64,000 nucleotides of DNA, taken from the NCBI RefSeq assembly GCF_018588585.1, contig NZ_JAEUFG010000017.1, forward strand, positions 1 to 64,000, given 5' to 3'. Shown piece by piece: positions 63,922-64,000 of this stretch. The translations under genes were made by a program, and so were the position numbers. This DNA comes from Bacillus sp. SM2101 (lineage in GTDB: Bacteria; Bacillota; Bacilli; Bacillales; SM2101). Position 1 is the stretch's first letter. Every line of letters starts with the position of its first letter. The notes under the pieces are model-generated. The model made no database searches and had not been told where the DNA came from. It worked only from the letters and a program-made list of their open reading frames with translations.

Positions 63922-64000
63922 AATGTACCCATCCAATCATTTTTTTTATTATTTTAAACAACAATTCATTTTACGATGTCGTGTATTAAACAAATGAAGA

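Overview
The window reads as chromosome of a low-GC, spore-forming Bacillaceae species. The evidence is an alpha/beta-type small acid-soluble spore protein, two YheD/YheC spore-coat ATP-grasp pairs, YheA/YheB, a YhaX-like HAD protein, MsmX next to a PucR-type regulator, a bacillithiol-transferase-type DinB protein, many TTG/GTG starts and strong GGAGG ribosome binding sites. No rRNA, tRNA, CRISPR array, prophage or intact insertion sequence was found.

Layout. 1-5.2 kb: tail of an IS3-type transposase, a DUF4097 surface protein, a penicillin-binding-like lipoprotein, and an MFS permease divergent from a YeiL-type Crp/Fnr regulator with a 20-bp palindrome between them. 5.4-13.8 kb: MFS exporter, BstA-like DinB protein, SulP transporter, SASP, zinc-ribbon protein, MsmX with a cre-like site, PucR-type regulator. 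13.9-21.5 kb: spore block with two yheD-yheC-like pairs separated by a 168-bp tandem array, then divergent yheB and yheA. 21.6-31.4 kb: dispersed repeats, gene remnants, an Rrf2-controlled detoxification divergon, and single housekeeping or accessory enzymes. 31.6-36.9 kb: two-component system followed by a large MMPL transporter. 37-43 kb: S41 protease, two damaged genes (a lipoprotein with no canonical start and a frameshifted NUDIX gene), an LTA-synthase-type sulfatase, a DMT permease. 43.5-49.6 kb: a second two-component system, then a glycosyltransferase-DedA-patatin lipid operon. 49.7-58 kb: erythromycin-esterase-like lipoprotein, GrpB protein, two hypotheticals, LysR/methyltransferase divergon, an MFS exporter behind an apparent leader-peptide attenuator, another methyltransferase. 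58-64 kb: YhaX, a decayed IS3 transposase, a secreted CBM/CAP multidomain protein and a TetR regulator.

The most interesting items are: (1) a family of about ten MITE-like 125-170-bp elements with imperfect GGCTSTTTTCG ends scattered between genes, one of which became a 3.6-copy tandem array between the two YheDC pairs; (2) a complete attenuator-like leader (sigma-A promoter, 8-codon leader ORF, SD-sequestering stem, alternative pairing) upstream of an MFS exporter at 55.6 kb; (3) a likely ATT start codon or start loss in a lipoprotein gene beside a frameshifted NUDIX gene; (4) a secreted protein joining two carbohydrate-binding-like modules, Glu/Pro linkers and a CAP domain. All functional statements come from reading the sequence and family memory; no search was run.
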